From Euptelea pleiosperma (lineage: Eukaryota; Streptophyta; Magnoliopsida; Ranunculales; Eupteleaceae): DNA of 64,000 bases. The notes beneath the pieces were generated by a model, which saw only the letters and a program-made list of their open reading frames with translations, made no database searches and was not told the origin of the DNA. The DNA lies in the NCBI GenBank assembly GCA_035048495.1, contig CM068545.1:12545702-12609701 (forward strand), read 5' to 3'. The translations under genes and the position numbers were made by a program. This document shows positions 35,020-45,108 of the stretch, one piece after another (the stretch's first letter is position 1; the number at the start of each line of letters is the position of its first letter).

Positions 35020-35463
35020 AATCAATGATAGCAGAAGATCGAGGAAGTCGAATCTGATCTCTTAACCCAAGAGTTAATGCGCTAACCAAAGTGCTTAGAG
35101 AAAATCAAAGACAGTAGAAAAGGAAGTAGAACCTGATCTCCTAACCCAAATTTTCTCTCCAAAACTCCAATCAGTCGGTGAAGACAAACCCAGATGTAAA
35201 TTGGGAAAACCTTCCAGATCAGAGTGGATGGCTAGCTGCATCACGCAATAAAGCATATATTCAGCAAATTCAACACTGAAAACGAAGATCAAACATTAAA
35301 AAAGATCCAAACTGCAGGAAAATCAAAATCAAAATCAAAATGAAGCTAACCTGGCTCAAATTCAACACTGAAAACGAAGATCAAACATAAAAAAAAAGAT
35401 CCAAACTGTAGGAAAATCAAAATCAAAATGAAGCTAACCTGGCTCAAATTCAACACTGAAAAC
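35020..35463. repeat. Local tandem duplications
   Basis: A ~75-bp unit (agagaaaatca..ga.agcagaa...gatctc.taacccaa) is duplicated at 35010-35150. A ~90-bp unit starting CAAATTCAACACTGAAAACG is repeated from about 35265, 35357 and 35445, with aaaatcaaaatcaaaatgaagctaac between. No protein is recognised on either strand. Confidence 0.75.
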
Positions 35464-35658
35464 GGGAATTTATGCGCTCTTTCAAGCGAAATCCAAGAGT
35501 TAGAAACAATAGAATTCTAAAAAAAAACTATAAAAATTCTGGCAACTCAAGGCACCGACAAATTCCACTCACTTGGCTTTTGACCCATGAATCTCTTTGT
35601 TTGGTCAAAAGTAACTTCATTGCGATTTCGAGGGAGTAGGTGTGGAACCCAATTTTTC

Positions 35659-36062
35659 GAGTAAAACTTGTGTCACAAGATGTTGTGACTGAACACGGTC
35701 ACAGCACTCAATATGAGCCACGTGATATACTATTAGAGGACGATGACTGTATGGATGTTTGGGCAGTCCCTCGGTAGACCGGTACACAAAAAATCAGCTT
35801 GATTAGTGATTTCTAACTGATTCTATTGAATTTATTTTCACGGGTTGATTTTAACGGTAGGAATTTGAGCATTATTGAGCGTTTTTTGGGTGCAAAAATC
35901 CAAAGGTTTTAAATCACTAATCAGGCTGATTTTTGGTTTGTAGGTCCACCGAGGGACTGGTCAAACATCCATACGGTCAAAGACCTCTGATCATGTGTCA
36001 CGTGTCTATTATTGAGTGCTGTGACCGTGTTCCGTCACAACATCTTGTGACAAGTTTTACTC
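35659..36062. mobile_element. MULE-type foldback MITE, family B copy 3, 9-bp TSD
   Basis: The ends are GAGTAAAACTTGTGTCACAA and CACAACATCTTGTGACAAG plus TTTTACTC. The perfect TSD is CAATTTTTC (35650-35658 and 36063-36071). It is 404 bp, non-coding and nearly fully self-complementary. Confidence 0.88.
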
Positions 36063-36111
36063 CAATTTTTCCAACCTCGCCTGTTTCCTGCGACTTTTAC
36101 CGGCGAACCTC

Positions 36112-36280
36112 GAGTAAAACTTCTGTCACAATCGGATTGCAAATCACACAAACACAGCCAATGAGGTCTCGGCACGTACACCTAAAAGCAAAAGCAATGG
36201 GTACGTTGCAAAGCACTTGTGTACGTGCCGAGAACTCATTGGCTTGTGATTTACAATTTCGTGTGATAGAAGTTTTATTC
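36112..36280. mobile_element. Short MULE-type foldback with family B termini
   Basis: It shares the terminus GAGTAAAACTT with family B but has a different core ('gccaatgaggtctcggcacgtacac' against its inverse 'gtgtacgtgccgagaactcattggc'). The flanks gCGAACCTC-type are gcgaacctc (36103-36111) and gtgaacctc (36281-36289), a 9-bp TSD with one mismatch. It lies only 40 bp from the copy at 35659-36062. Confidence 0.75.
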
Positions 36281-36477
36281 GTGAACCTCTTCTGTGTTCT
36301 CTCAAAAACTGACTAGATGCGATTTCGAGGAAATAGGCGTGGGACGAGTCCGAGTTTGATGTCCCCGTGGATTTCAAAGTTCCAAGTCCCATCCAAAAAT
36401 TCTACGTGGAACACTCTTTAGGGCCCGACCTTATCGATGTTTTGATGGATCTGCACATCAAAAATCAGTTTATTTAA

Positions 36478-37814
36478 GAGAAATTCTATTTGCACCCCCA
36501 CAAATTCCAAAAGCACCCAACCAGTTCTACTTTTGGACGAAAATACCCTCTCTTACAAGGGAGAGAATGAAAAAAGCACCCAATTTTCCCTTCATCTCTT
36601 TCCTCTTAGGTTTGTGAGGGTTGAGAGCAACCCTCTCCCTTAACGCCAACGATAATCCTCCCCTCGATGCCAACAACCTCCATCAAGGGTTTGAAAGGGT
36701 TTCCCTCTCCCCTCTTCCTCTATTGTGGTAACTTTTCCTTCAAAGCGATGACCTCCATCAAGTGTTTGAAAGGGCTTCCCTCTTCCCTCTTCCTTCTTCC
36801 CTCTTCCTCTATGGCAGTAACCCTTCCTTCAACACCGGCGACCTCCATCAAGGGTTTGAAAGGGCTCTCCGCCATCTATGTTGAAAGACCTCCATCCTTG
36901 TTGTATTCCTTCACCTTCTCCTTCAAAACCTTATATTCCAACTTCACATCCTTGAATCCACCACACCCGGCCCACAGTAACACCTAAATAAATGAACAAC
37001 ATATAGATCGATGAGCATCCACTATCCATATGTTGCATTGATAAGATGACGGATTGGAGTACAAAACATGTTAGCAAACCAAACAATGTATTGTGATAAA
37101 AACATACAAAACATATTGGCAAAAAAACAATGCAAAGGTGAACCAACACAAAAAAATTTGAAAGGGTACCTACAGTTGGTCCCCAAGGTCAGAACCCAAA
37201 AAAATTTACATTTTTCTTGTACACGGCCAGACAAACCGTGGGTGGTTTAGCAGCCACGGTTTGGCCATGGGTACCCTAGCACCCACGGCCGCGAAAACCG
37301 TGGCTGCTAAACCATCCACGGTTTGTCTAGCCGTGGAGCCCATTTTGTCAAAAAAAATTTTATTTTATTATTTTATTTTTGTTGGTTCACTTTTAGAATA
37401 ACCAACAGATGATCTTTGATTAATTGTGCTCAATGCAAACGAAACCCACTAATAGATCAATTTTTCTTCAAACAAAACCTATGAAATCCTTTTTGTTTTG
37501 GTTCTTCTATGCCTTGTGTAAAGCTGCTTTATGTTGTCCAAGTTGCTTCGTGTGCAAGTGGGAGACGGAGACAATGCCAATGGAAGAGGTGGAGGTAAAT
37601 GGCTGGGGCATCCAACGGTGGCGTACGACTGACAGTATTATCGCCGGCGTCGAGGGAGGGTGGTTGCTCTTAACCTTCACAAACCAAGAGGAAAGAGACA
37701 AAGGGAAAATTGGGTGCTTTTTCTATTCCCTCCCTTAAAAAGGAGGGCATTTTCGTCCAAAAGTGAAACTGGTTGGGTGCTTTTGGAATTTGTGGGGTGC
37801 AAATAGAATTTTTC
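36478..37814. mobile_element. Long-TIR Mutator-like element, ~1.34 kb, with nested foldback
   Basis: The terminal inverted repeats are about 170-185 bp (36478-36660 against about 37640-37814), beginning GAGAAATTCTATTTGCACCC and ending GGGTGCAAATAGAATTTTTC. The flanks tttatttaa (36469-36477) and tgtatttaa (37815-37823) are a 9-bp TSD with one mismatch. It inserted into a family A MITE whose halves resume on either side. Inside are three copies of a unit with 'acctccatcaagggtttgaaag' (from about 36676, 36750 and 36841) and a nested element at 37138-37390. No transposase is present, so it is non-autonomous. Confidence 0.8.
37138..37390. mobile_element. Nested foldback element inside the MULE
   Basis: The ends GTGAACCAACACAAAAAAAT and TTTTTGTTGGTTCAC are inverted. 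The centre (about 37220-37340) is a second long inverted repeat with arms of about 50 bp (acggccagacaaaccgtggg ... cacggtttgtctagccgtgg). No TSD was identified. Confidence 0.72.
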
Positions 37815-37823
37815 TGTATTTAA

Positions 37824-38538
37824 TTGATAATTTCTAACGTGGATTTTAGCATTTCAATGTGTCACTACATCAAACTTGCTATGCATCAGCAATTTTCTAT
37901 TTTCATAACGAGGTTCCTACTTCCTAAGGAATAAACCTTGGGATTCGAATATTATTTGGGGTACGTACTCAGATCCAAAGGTTAAAACTCATTAATCACG
38001 CTGATTTTTTTTGATATCGAAGTCCACCTAGCTAGGGATGGGTAAAACATCTATAAGGTCAGTAGCCAGTGTCACGTGGCTTATATCAAAGTCAACGACA
38101 GACATCCATCATAAAAAATTTACTCCTTCCTAAGCAATACTTCAAACCCCCCCTGTGAGTTTTTAAATTTGAGTTAGGATAAACTTATATCCATCCACTT
38201 TTTACGTCAAGCGGTGGGACCCACGTGAAGATCATGACCGCACAACAAGTTATTCATATTGTAGACCGGCATCACCACAAAAATTCAGTCCATTCCAACG
38301 TTCCTAACCTCATGAAAAGTAGAGTACTTGAATTTAATAAGGTTAGTAATTCCAGAATATTTATTGATTTTTAGTGATGATGATCAACATGTCAAGGATA
38401 ATGTGTTGTTGGATTGTCCAACATGATCTCCATATAATAACCACCGTTGGATGTAAAAATATAGATGTCAGTTTATCGTAACTCTTCTAATTTAGGAGCA
38501 TAGATTAATTCTTTATAAATTAACGTGATGATTGAGAT
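37824..38538. other. Intergenic, repeat remnants
   Basis: It begins with the second half of the family A MITE interrupted by the MULE (ttgataatttctaac ... atcacgctga ... ggtcagtagcc), then family C-like phrases at about 38200-38430. No gene is seen. Confidence 0.45.
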
Positions 38539-38541
38539 TTA

Positions 38542-38801
38542 GGCCCTGTTTGGTTCGCTGCATTTATTGGGATGCAAATGCACTCACTTGCCACTATGTT
38601 GGGATTTCACGTGATTGGTTGGAGGGGTGGTACAAATTAATGAGCTGCCGTGCAAGTGGCCGCCAAGCCCTTGCAAACTCCTTAACAAAATTGTTGCAAG
38701 CATGTGCAGCTAAAAAATAGTGGCAAGTGGGCACATTACAAGCTCACTGCTTTTGCATTGGAGTGCAAAATGCATCCCAGTGCAACGAACCAAGCAGGGC
38801 C
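38542..38801. mobile_element. Tourist-like (PIF/Harbinger) MITE
   Basis: The termini GGCCCTGTTTGGTTCG and CGAACCAAGCAGGGCC are inverted, and the 3-bp TSD is TTA (38539-38541 and 38802-38804). Sub-terminal tgcaaatgcactcacttgcc pairs with gtggcaagtgggcac. It is 260 bp with no coding capacity. Confidence 0.85.
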
Positions 38802-39639
38802 TTAATAACAACTGGTGATTGTAGCTAGGGAAATATTTGTTGTCCCTTGGGGTCCAACAAATTTTTTCCCCTAGCACCTCAAGATTTAGCATTAACCCTA
38901 TTAGATATGATTTTTGATGGCCGATAATCGTGGCCCACAGAACAACGGTCTAGATTGATAAGTATTGTTCTATATCAAATAGTTACTGAAGTTTTGTGAA
39001 ATTCCTCGAGTGTTACAAAGTTTTCCAAAATGCTCAAATAATTACTTTGGTTCGAAAACGCCCTCACCTTCACCATCTATCCCTACCCCAAAAAGCTGTG
39101 TTGTTTGACCGCGCCTTTTTGCATGTGTTGTATGCACGCAGTACGAGAAATTGTAACCGCTTCAATCCATCTCTATTAGCTGCTCGATCTTCCCATCGAC
39201 GGTCTAAAATCTAAAAAAAAAAAATACAAAATAATATTTATACAAGAAAAAAAATTAATTTAATATCTCTTCTATTAACGGATTAGATAAAAATTGTTGA
39301 CAAGTTCATCGATAACTGTTGACAAGTTCATCAATAACTATTAACAAATTTGACAAAAACAATTGACAAGTTTTATAAGGACTGAAAAAGAGTATTAACA
39401 CGGAGAAATGAGGATTTGACTAGTTCCATTCTTTCTCCTCTCGTGCATCAAACCAAATATGCTAATTGCTTTGCATGCACGCCATCTAAATGGGGGAGAC
39501 CCGTTTTCATTATAACATTAATAATAGGAACATTGACTTGGATGAGAAACTCATTCTCCTTCCTCCCAATTTGGTGATTGTTTCTCCAAGATTGGTGGGG
39601 CCCAAACGATTGGACTCACATCAACGGTCATCAGAGCCA

Positions 39640-42600
39640 CTATGTAGGAGCAGCATCACCATCAATTTTCTTGTATACGTAAAACTTGGCCACACATATA
39701 TACACAACAAGCCCTAAAGTGCATAACCCCGCTAGTAACCAGTAGTAACAGTCAAGGTGTGCACGGTTAAGATTGTCACCCAGCCATTCATCTCCACATC
39801 TCGAGCTCACCCACTGTACAATGGATATAACAACGCTGCTCAATAAGCTTCCAACACCAAGTATACTAAGATAAGCCGCGGAGCCAATGCTCTTCATCCC
39901 GTCCGGCATTTCGCCGTAGAAGAGCTCTTGCAATCCGACGATCGTGAACACGTCGGAAACTCCAGATATCAAATATTGTGGAAGTAACCACCATATGCTC
40001 ATTGGCACAGTAGCGTTTGGTTGATCAAGGAGACCATGTTCGCTAGCAATTTTAACTCTTGTAGCCTCAACTAAAGCCGCTACTACCATTGCAAGTACAG
40101 AGAGAAACATTCCGATTCCGATTCTTTGAAGCATTGTTATCCCATATGGGAACCCGGTGACCTTTCTTGCAATTGGAATGAGAATTAGGTCGTATATGGG
40201 CACGGTGAGAAGCACTGCCAGGCCTGCTGATAATTGAAGGGATGCCGGGGGTACACGAAAGTTGTGACCTATTGTTCTGTCCATTGTGCTACCTTGCTTA
40301 GTGAAGAAAGTGCCTCCTTGAGCGAAAACCACAGCATACATTAAGCAACTTAACCAGATGGGGACTAGCCGGAGGAGCAGCTTCACTTCTTCAACTTGAG
40401 TGATCGAGCAAAGCCTCCAGGCATTTCTGGTCTCGCTCGATGCATCGATCTTGTCTACGATTGTCGCTTTATCCAAACATCTGAAGTGTTACAATTGTAA
40501 GATGGGAATGTTAATATTTTAGATAAAACAGGGGTAATGCATGTGTAATCAGATCTAAAAGCTTAAAGTGCTTAAGGTCTAATAGCTTAATGACTTATGT
40601 TTGAATTGGATTGTTTGGTAAATGTCTTAAGTCTTAAAATTAAGTCAAGGGCATTGTGGATATTTTAAAATATTTATTAGGACACTTTCTTAAGATTTTA
40701 AAAGAGAAAGTTTTAAGAAAATGGCATTATGGGTATTTAAGAGAAAAATCTTATAATTTCTTTAAGAGATGCTTTTCGCCGAAATCACTTACCGCATTAA
40801 GTGACCCCCAGCTCACTTTTTGCTTATGTCTAAATTTCACTTTTTCAGACTTTAAGTTGTTTAAAAACGTAACTTAATCACCGAAATCATCAGCCCATTC
40901 AGAATAAAAGTATTACCAAACGCCACCTTAGTAGAGTATGGGTCTCTACCACATAAGTGCACATTCTTATCAATCTGGACCATTCCTTCGTTCATTCTTG
41001 ATCTAGATCATCTCCTTATGTGGGACCCATCAAATGGTGAAAGAGGTATCCTATGTAGGGTCCACGTTGCATTCAACGGCTATAAGAACGCCTTAAAAGG
41101 GCTAAAAATTGCTAAAATCTAATGGTTATAGAATACCAATCAGGATGATTTTTGGTTTGTACATCCACCAAGGGGTGGGCTACACATCCATGCGGTCAGT
41201 CGGCCCAGATGGCATCGGTGACTACCATGAATGCCGCTTCCGCAATTGAAAAGATCTCAGGTATACCCTGTTACATCACGACCCTTTGTGTAATATGGAG
41301 TAGGTATTGTCAAAAGCAATGTGACACTGGCACCATGTAAGATTTCACATCAAACACTCTTAAACACTCTCCCTTTCCATAATCAAGTCGGTGCCAAATT
41401 TTAGGGTAAGCGAAGTTTCAAAAACAATATTACTCTTTTATACTTCATTATTCATAACAACCCTGAAATTTGAAAGTAATTTAATACGACCACTTTATAC
41501 TTTCAGATTTTGGGAATACCCCCCTTGATGTAGTTTAACCGTTATTTGACTTGTTAAAGAACCAAAATATTACAAATACAACATCAACGGCATGCGATTC
41601 AAGTCTGTTTTAACTTAAAACGACCATATTAAACTAGGTCAAGAGGGGTCTTCCTAAAGTTTGAAAATTTAAGGGGGTATTACTACATACTTTCAATTTT
41701 CAGGGGTTTGTTGCAAAAATACCCAAAATTAAATTTACAGGGGTATTATAGTAATCTTGCATCCAAACACACCTTCACAGTTTACTTACTTGAATTGATT
41801 GGTGCGAGTGAGGGTCCGACCCCTAAGCTGATAGTCCATAGCCACACCAACCTTCCTTTCTTCACAACAGTCTGCACGACCATCCTTGGAGACATATAGA
41901 TGCCGCTTACAATAAGCTGCAAGAAATACTTGTGCGACTCGAGTTAGGGGGCTCCCACTTGGAACTTCTTGCTTGTATGATCTCCTTCCTATCAAAAATA
42001 AAACGAGTGCAAACGCCATTGCAAGGGCTGGAATTCCAAACCCGACTCCCCATCCCACATTGTCTTGCACATAATATAAGATCAACATCGCCATTGAAGC
42101 ACCACCACATATCCCAAAGTACCACCAGTTGAAAAAAGAACTCTTGGCTTTCTTATCCTCTGGATCGTTTTCTTCGAATTGATCGGCTCCGAATGTTTGT
42201 GCACACGGCTTGTGTCCACCCTCTCCAATTGCCACTAAATAAAGGGACAAGAAAAACAATACATGTCGAAACCGTAACGGAACCACCCACACCGACAGCG
42301 TCAACATAACTAGCCCCTATGAATCACACGGCGCTAATCAAGATCTCGACCGAAAACCTAACAAAGAACTCGTAGACAATTCGACGAAAACTCACCATGA
42401 GATAAATCAAGGAAGCAAAGAGAATTGTTTTAAAACGACCCAAGTAAGAATCAGCAATGAAAGCTCCTAACAAAGGGAGAAGAGTTGCTACACTGGACCA
42501 AAGATTCACGTTCTTCGCCGCTGTTGCCGTAGACTCGTGCATGACATTAGTGAGATAAGTAATGAGGTTCCCTGATGCGCCATAATAAGCGAACCGCTCT

Positions 42601-42805
42601 GCAACTTCGACACCTGCGACATGAATTAGAAGAAATTAAACCCAAGAGATTTTAAGAACTACGAAAGATTCAATCCGAAATGGGGCTTACCGATTATGAA
42701 AATCGACGATCTCCATCCTCCCTTAGCAGACTCTTCTTGCAAAGGGATCTCCATATCTACTTGATCATCAACATTCAAGATTGGAGATGTTATTGAGCTG
42801 CCCAT
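39640..42805 (-). CDS. NRT1/PTR FAMILY (NPF5-type) transporter, copy 3, 566 aa
   Basis: This is the third paralogue of the cluster. Minus-strand exons are 42805-42691, 42613-42396, 42316-41790 and 40480-39640. The GT-AG introns have phases 1, 0 and 2, and the frame is 567 uninterrupted codons. EVAERF lies at 41-46, GEGGHKPC at 142-149, followed by FGADQFEEND, SFFNWWYFGI, EVPSGSPLTR, FFTKQGSTMD and a C-terminal GDEWLGDNLNRAHLDCYYW. The predicted fold is 12 transmembrane helices with a central cytosolic loop. The start codon (MGSSITSP) aligns with the starts of the other copies; no in-frame ATG lies just upstream. Intron 3 is shorter (1,309 bp) than in the other two. Downstream of the stop, all three copies share 'cattataacattaataatanga', which shows that flanking DNA was duplicated too. 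The substrate is unknown. Confidence 0.88.
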
Positions 42806-43733
42806 GCTTCCCTAATGTGTTAGGTAATGTAACAAATAGGGTGATATTTAAAGAAAATGTGTTATGGGATCTTTCCGTGCTTTCTAATTTCAGGTAGAAA
42901 TTGATGCGTTCAAGCTTTAGTCTTTGAAATTAAAGTAAAATGAAGTCAATAAGTAAGAAAGTGGAGATGGTTGGTTATATCTCAGTCTCAATTCTTCCGT
43001 TTTGGTACTGTTACGTCTAGACCTGTTTGTATTGTGTTCACAGATGCCTGTCTTTTTTTGGCTGTTGTGGACAATTTGGAGGAGAAAGTTTTTGCTGATG
43101 CCGCTCTTGTCGTGGTGGTATGCTTCGCATGAAAATACACCACGTGGCACACTCTTCTTGGTTCACTGACTTCTAAATTTTTGGCCCACCCCTTGGTGCG
43201 TGGGTTCACTAAGAGGGGGCCCTAAATGTCAGTGGGCCCTAAAATGTGCCTTAATGACATGGCGGTACCACGGAGAGCGACATTCAGCTAACTTTGCTTG
43301 TTTTAGGACTTGGGCAGCTTCTTTTACTTTGCTGGAAAAAAAAAAATTATGTGCAAACTTTCCCAAACTGTAGCGAAGCACTCTATCGGGCCCACTGACC
43401 AGTGACCACTTGATGTTTGGCGCGCTGCTTGGTGGATCTACACACAAAAAATCAGCTTGATTGATACTTTGGAGCTGTAGGATTTAGTATCCACAAAAAA
43501 TGCTTGAATCTAATGGCTAGAAACTACACAGCGGATATTCGGGGGTACTGTTTGAAGTGGAGTACATCTTTTTGAAGTGGGTCTACTACAAGAGCTCGGG
43601 TAAGGTTCAATGAGGGGTGAAAATATTTGCTGTCCCTGGGTGCCCTCAAATTTCATAGTCTCTCCCTAATAAATTGTGACATGGAGCCCTGTTTAGGTCC
43701 CACTAACATTACGGATGTTTGACTCACTTCTTG
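42806..43733. other. Intergenic, upstream of NPF copy 3
   Basis: This is the promoter side of NPF copy 3. A family A MITE remnant covers about 43140-43450 (gtggcacactcttcttgg, ggtggatctacacac, aaatcagcttgattgata). No gene is recognised. Confidence 0.45.
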
Positions 43734-45108
43734 GTGTTCGGGGTGAAATGTGGTCCAACTCGAAAATTATGACCAAGGGACACAATTGAAACCATCAAAG
43801 GTAGTCAGAGCCATTCAGTAAGCAGAACAGTAGGACAATATTCAGAAATCAAGGGTTGAGCATCATTTAAGGGAAACTAACACATTATTGTATAAAATGT
43901 CAAATTACACAATAGTATGAGGTCAAAAGTTGTTTGTAAGGCATACTCAATTTGTACATTAGATTTCTATATAATTTTATCTTAATAATAGTTTAGATAA
44001 TATTCAATTTATTTTTATTAATTATCTTCTAATCTTATTAGGTGCTTAGGTCATTTAAAGCCAAAAGATCAAGGGAGATCAATTCTAATCAAGGGTGACA
44101 GAGCACTAAAGGCATTTGATGGCCAAGATTACAAAGGACTGTGAAGGAGTAGACGAAAAGTAATCAAAGCCCAAGAAAATAAAGTTAAAAAAGATAAAAG
44201 CCATATAATCAAGTTAATAGTCATTAGAGTGGGTATAAGGTCTAATGTTATAAATATTTAGTCTTACATCGGATAAGTAAGAAAAGTTTATCTTGGTCCT
44301 TGCTTATATAAAAGGACCCAACTCATGTAATAAGCTATTCTCATCTCCTTCATTCTCTGAGGTTATATCTAATAAATTCTCCATCTCCTCTTCTGTCTTT
44401 AGTTTTTTTTATTTTTTCTTTTATTATTTTCTTTTTCTATTGTATCGTTTGGCCAACTTTTAGAGAGTCTGACGAATGCAATAATGATTGGCTAAACATC
44501 TAACTAAAGTTAGAGGTGAAGTTTGATGATTTACAATATAATTTTTGATCAACACTTAAGGTATGAATGCAAATTCTATTTGGTTGAATAGTTTATTTAT
44601 TTTAGGTTGTTATTGACGTACGTGTCTATACACTGACTTCTTGATTCGTTGAGATTTCTGAATACAATGAATGCTTGGAAAATCCATGTCACATGTTATA
44701 AGTGCGTAATTATTTTTTAACCGTCAATCATTCGATTATTTTTGTGGATATTAACATTGATTAAATCGTTTGATCCTCCAATTAGAGAGAATCTTCATTT
44801 GATTGTAACTGAGATAAATTGATCAAAAAGTAATATTGTTGATTATTAAATAGATCCTTGAAACTTTAGTAGTTTTTTTGTTATTATTTTTTCATTACTT
44901 GTCTTTGCTCCATACTACAGTGTGAAAAATTCTGAATCGGATCTCTTTTCTCTCTTCTCTTCTTCTCTTTTACGTTCTGTAGTTCTTGTTTACACAAGTC
45001 AATCCCTGTGAATTCGACCTTGTAACTACAACACACTTGTACACTTACAAGTAAAAGCTACCCTAGACGGTTGATTCAATTCTTTGAATCAAAAGTTTGG
45101 GCGTAACA
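43734..45108 (+). mobile_element. Eroded LTR-like sequence
   Basis: It begins TGTTCGGGGTG inside a family A MITE remnant. TATATAAAA is at about 44305-44313, followed by a long AT-rich leader, then 'tcaatccctgtgaattcgac' and 'cttgtacacttacaagta', ending near 'gtttgggcgtaaca'. The phrase 'atccctgtg.attcgac' is familiar from plant Athila/Tat gypsy LTRs, and the end resembles a decayed '..ttggcgcc' primer-site region. No TSD was found and boundaries are tentative. Confidence 0.45.

Noticed and set aside
35025..35110. tRNA-like segment on the minus strand (ggttagcgcattaac ... gattcgac)
   Set aside because: It has D-loop-like and B-box-like words, but I could not form an acceptor stem or a proper anticodon arm, and the segment is part of a local duplication. 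It is at best a decayed SINE head.
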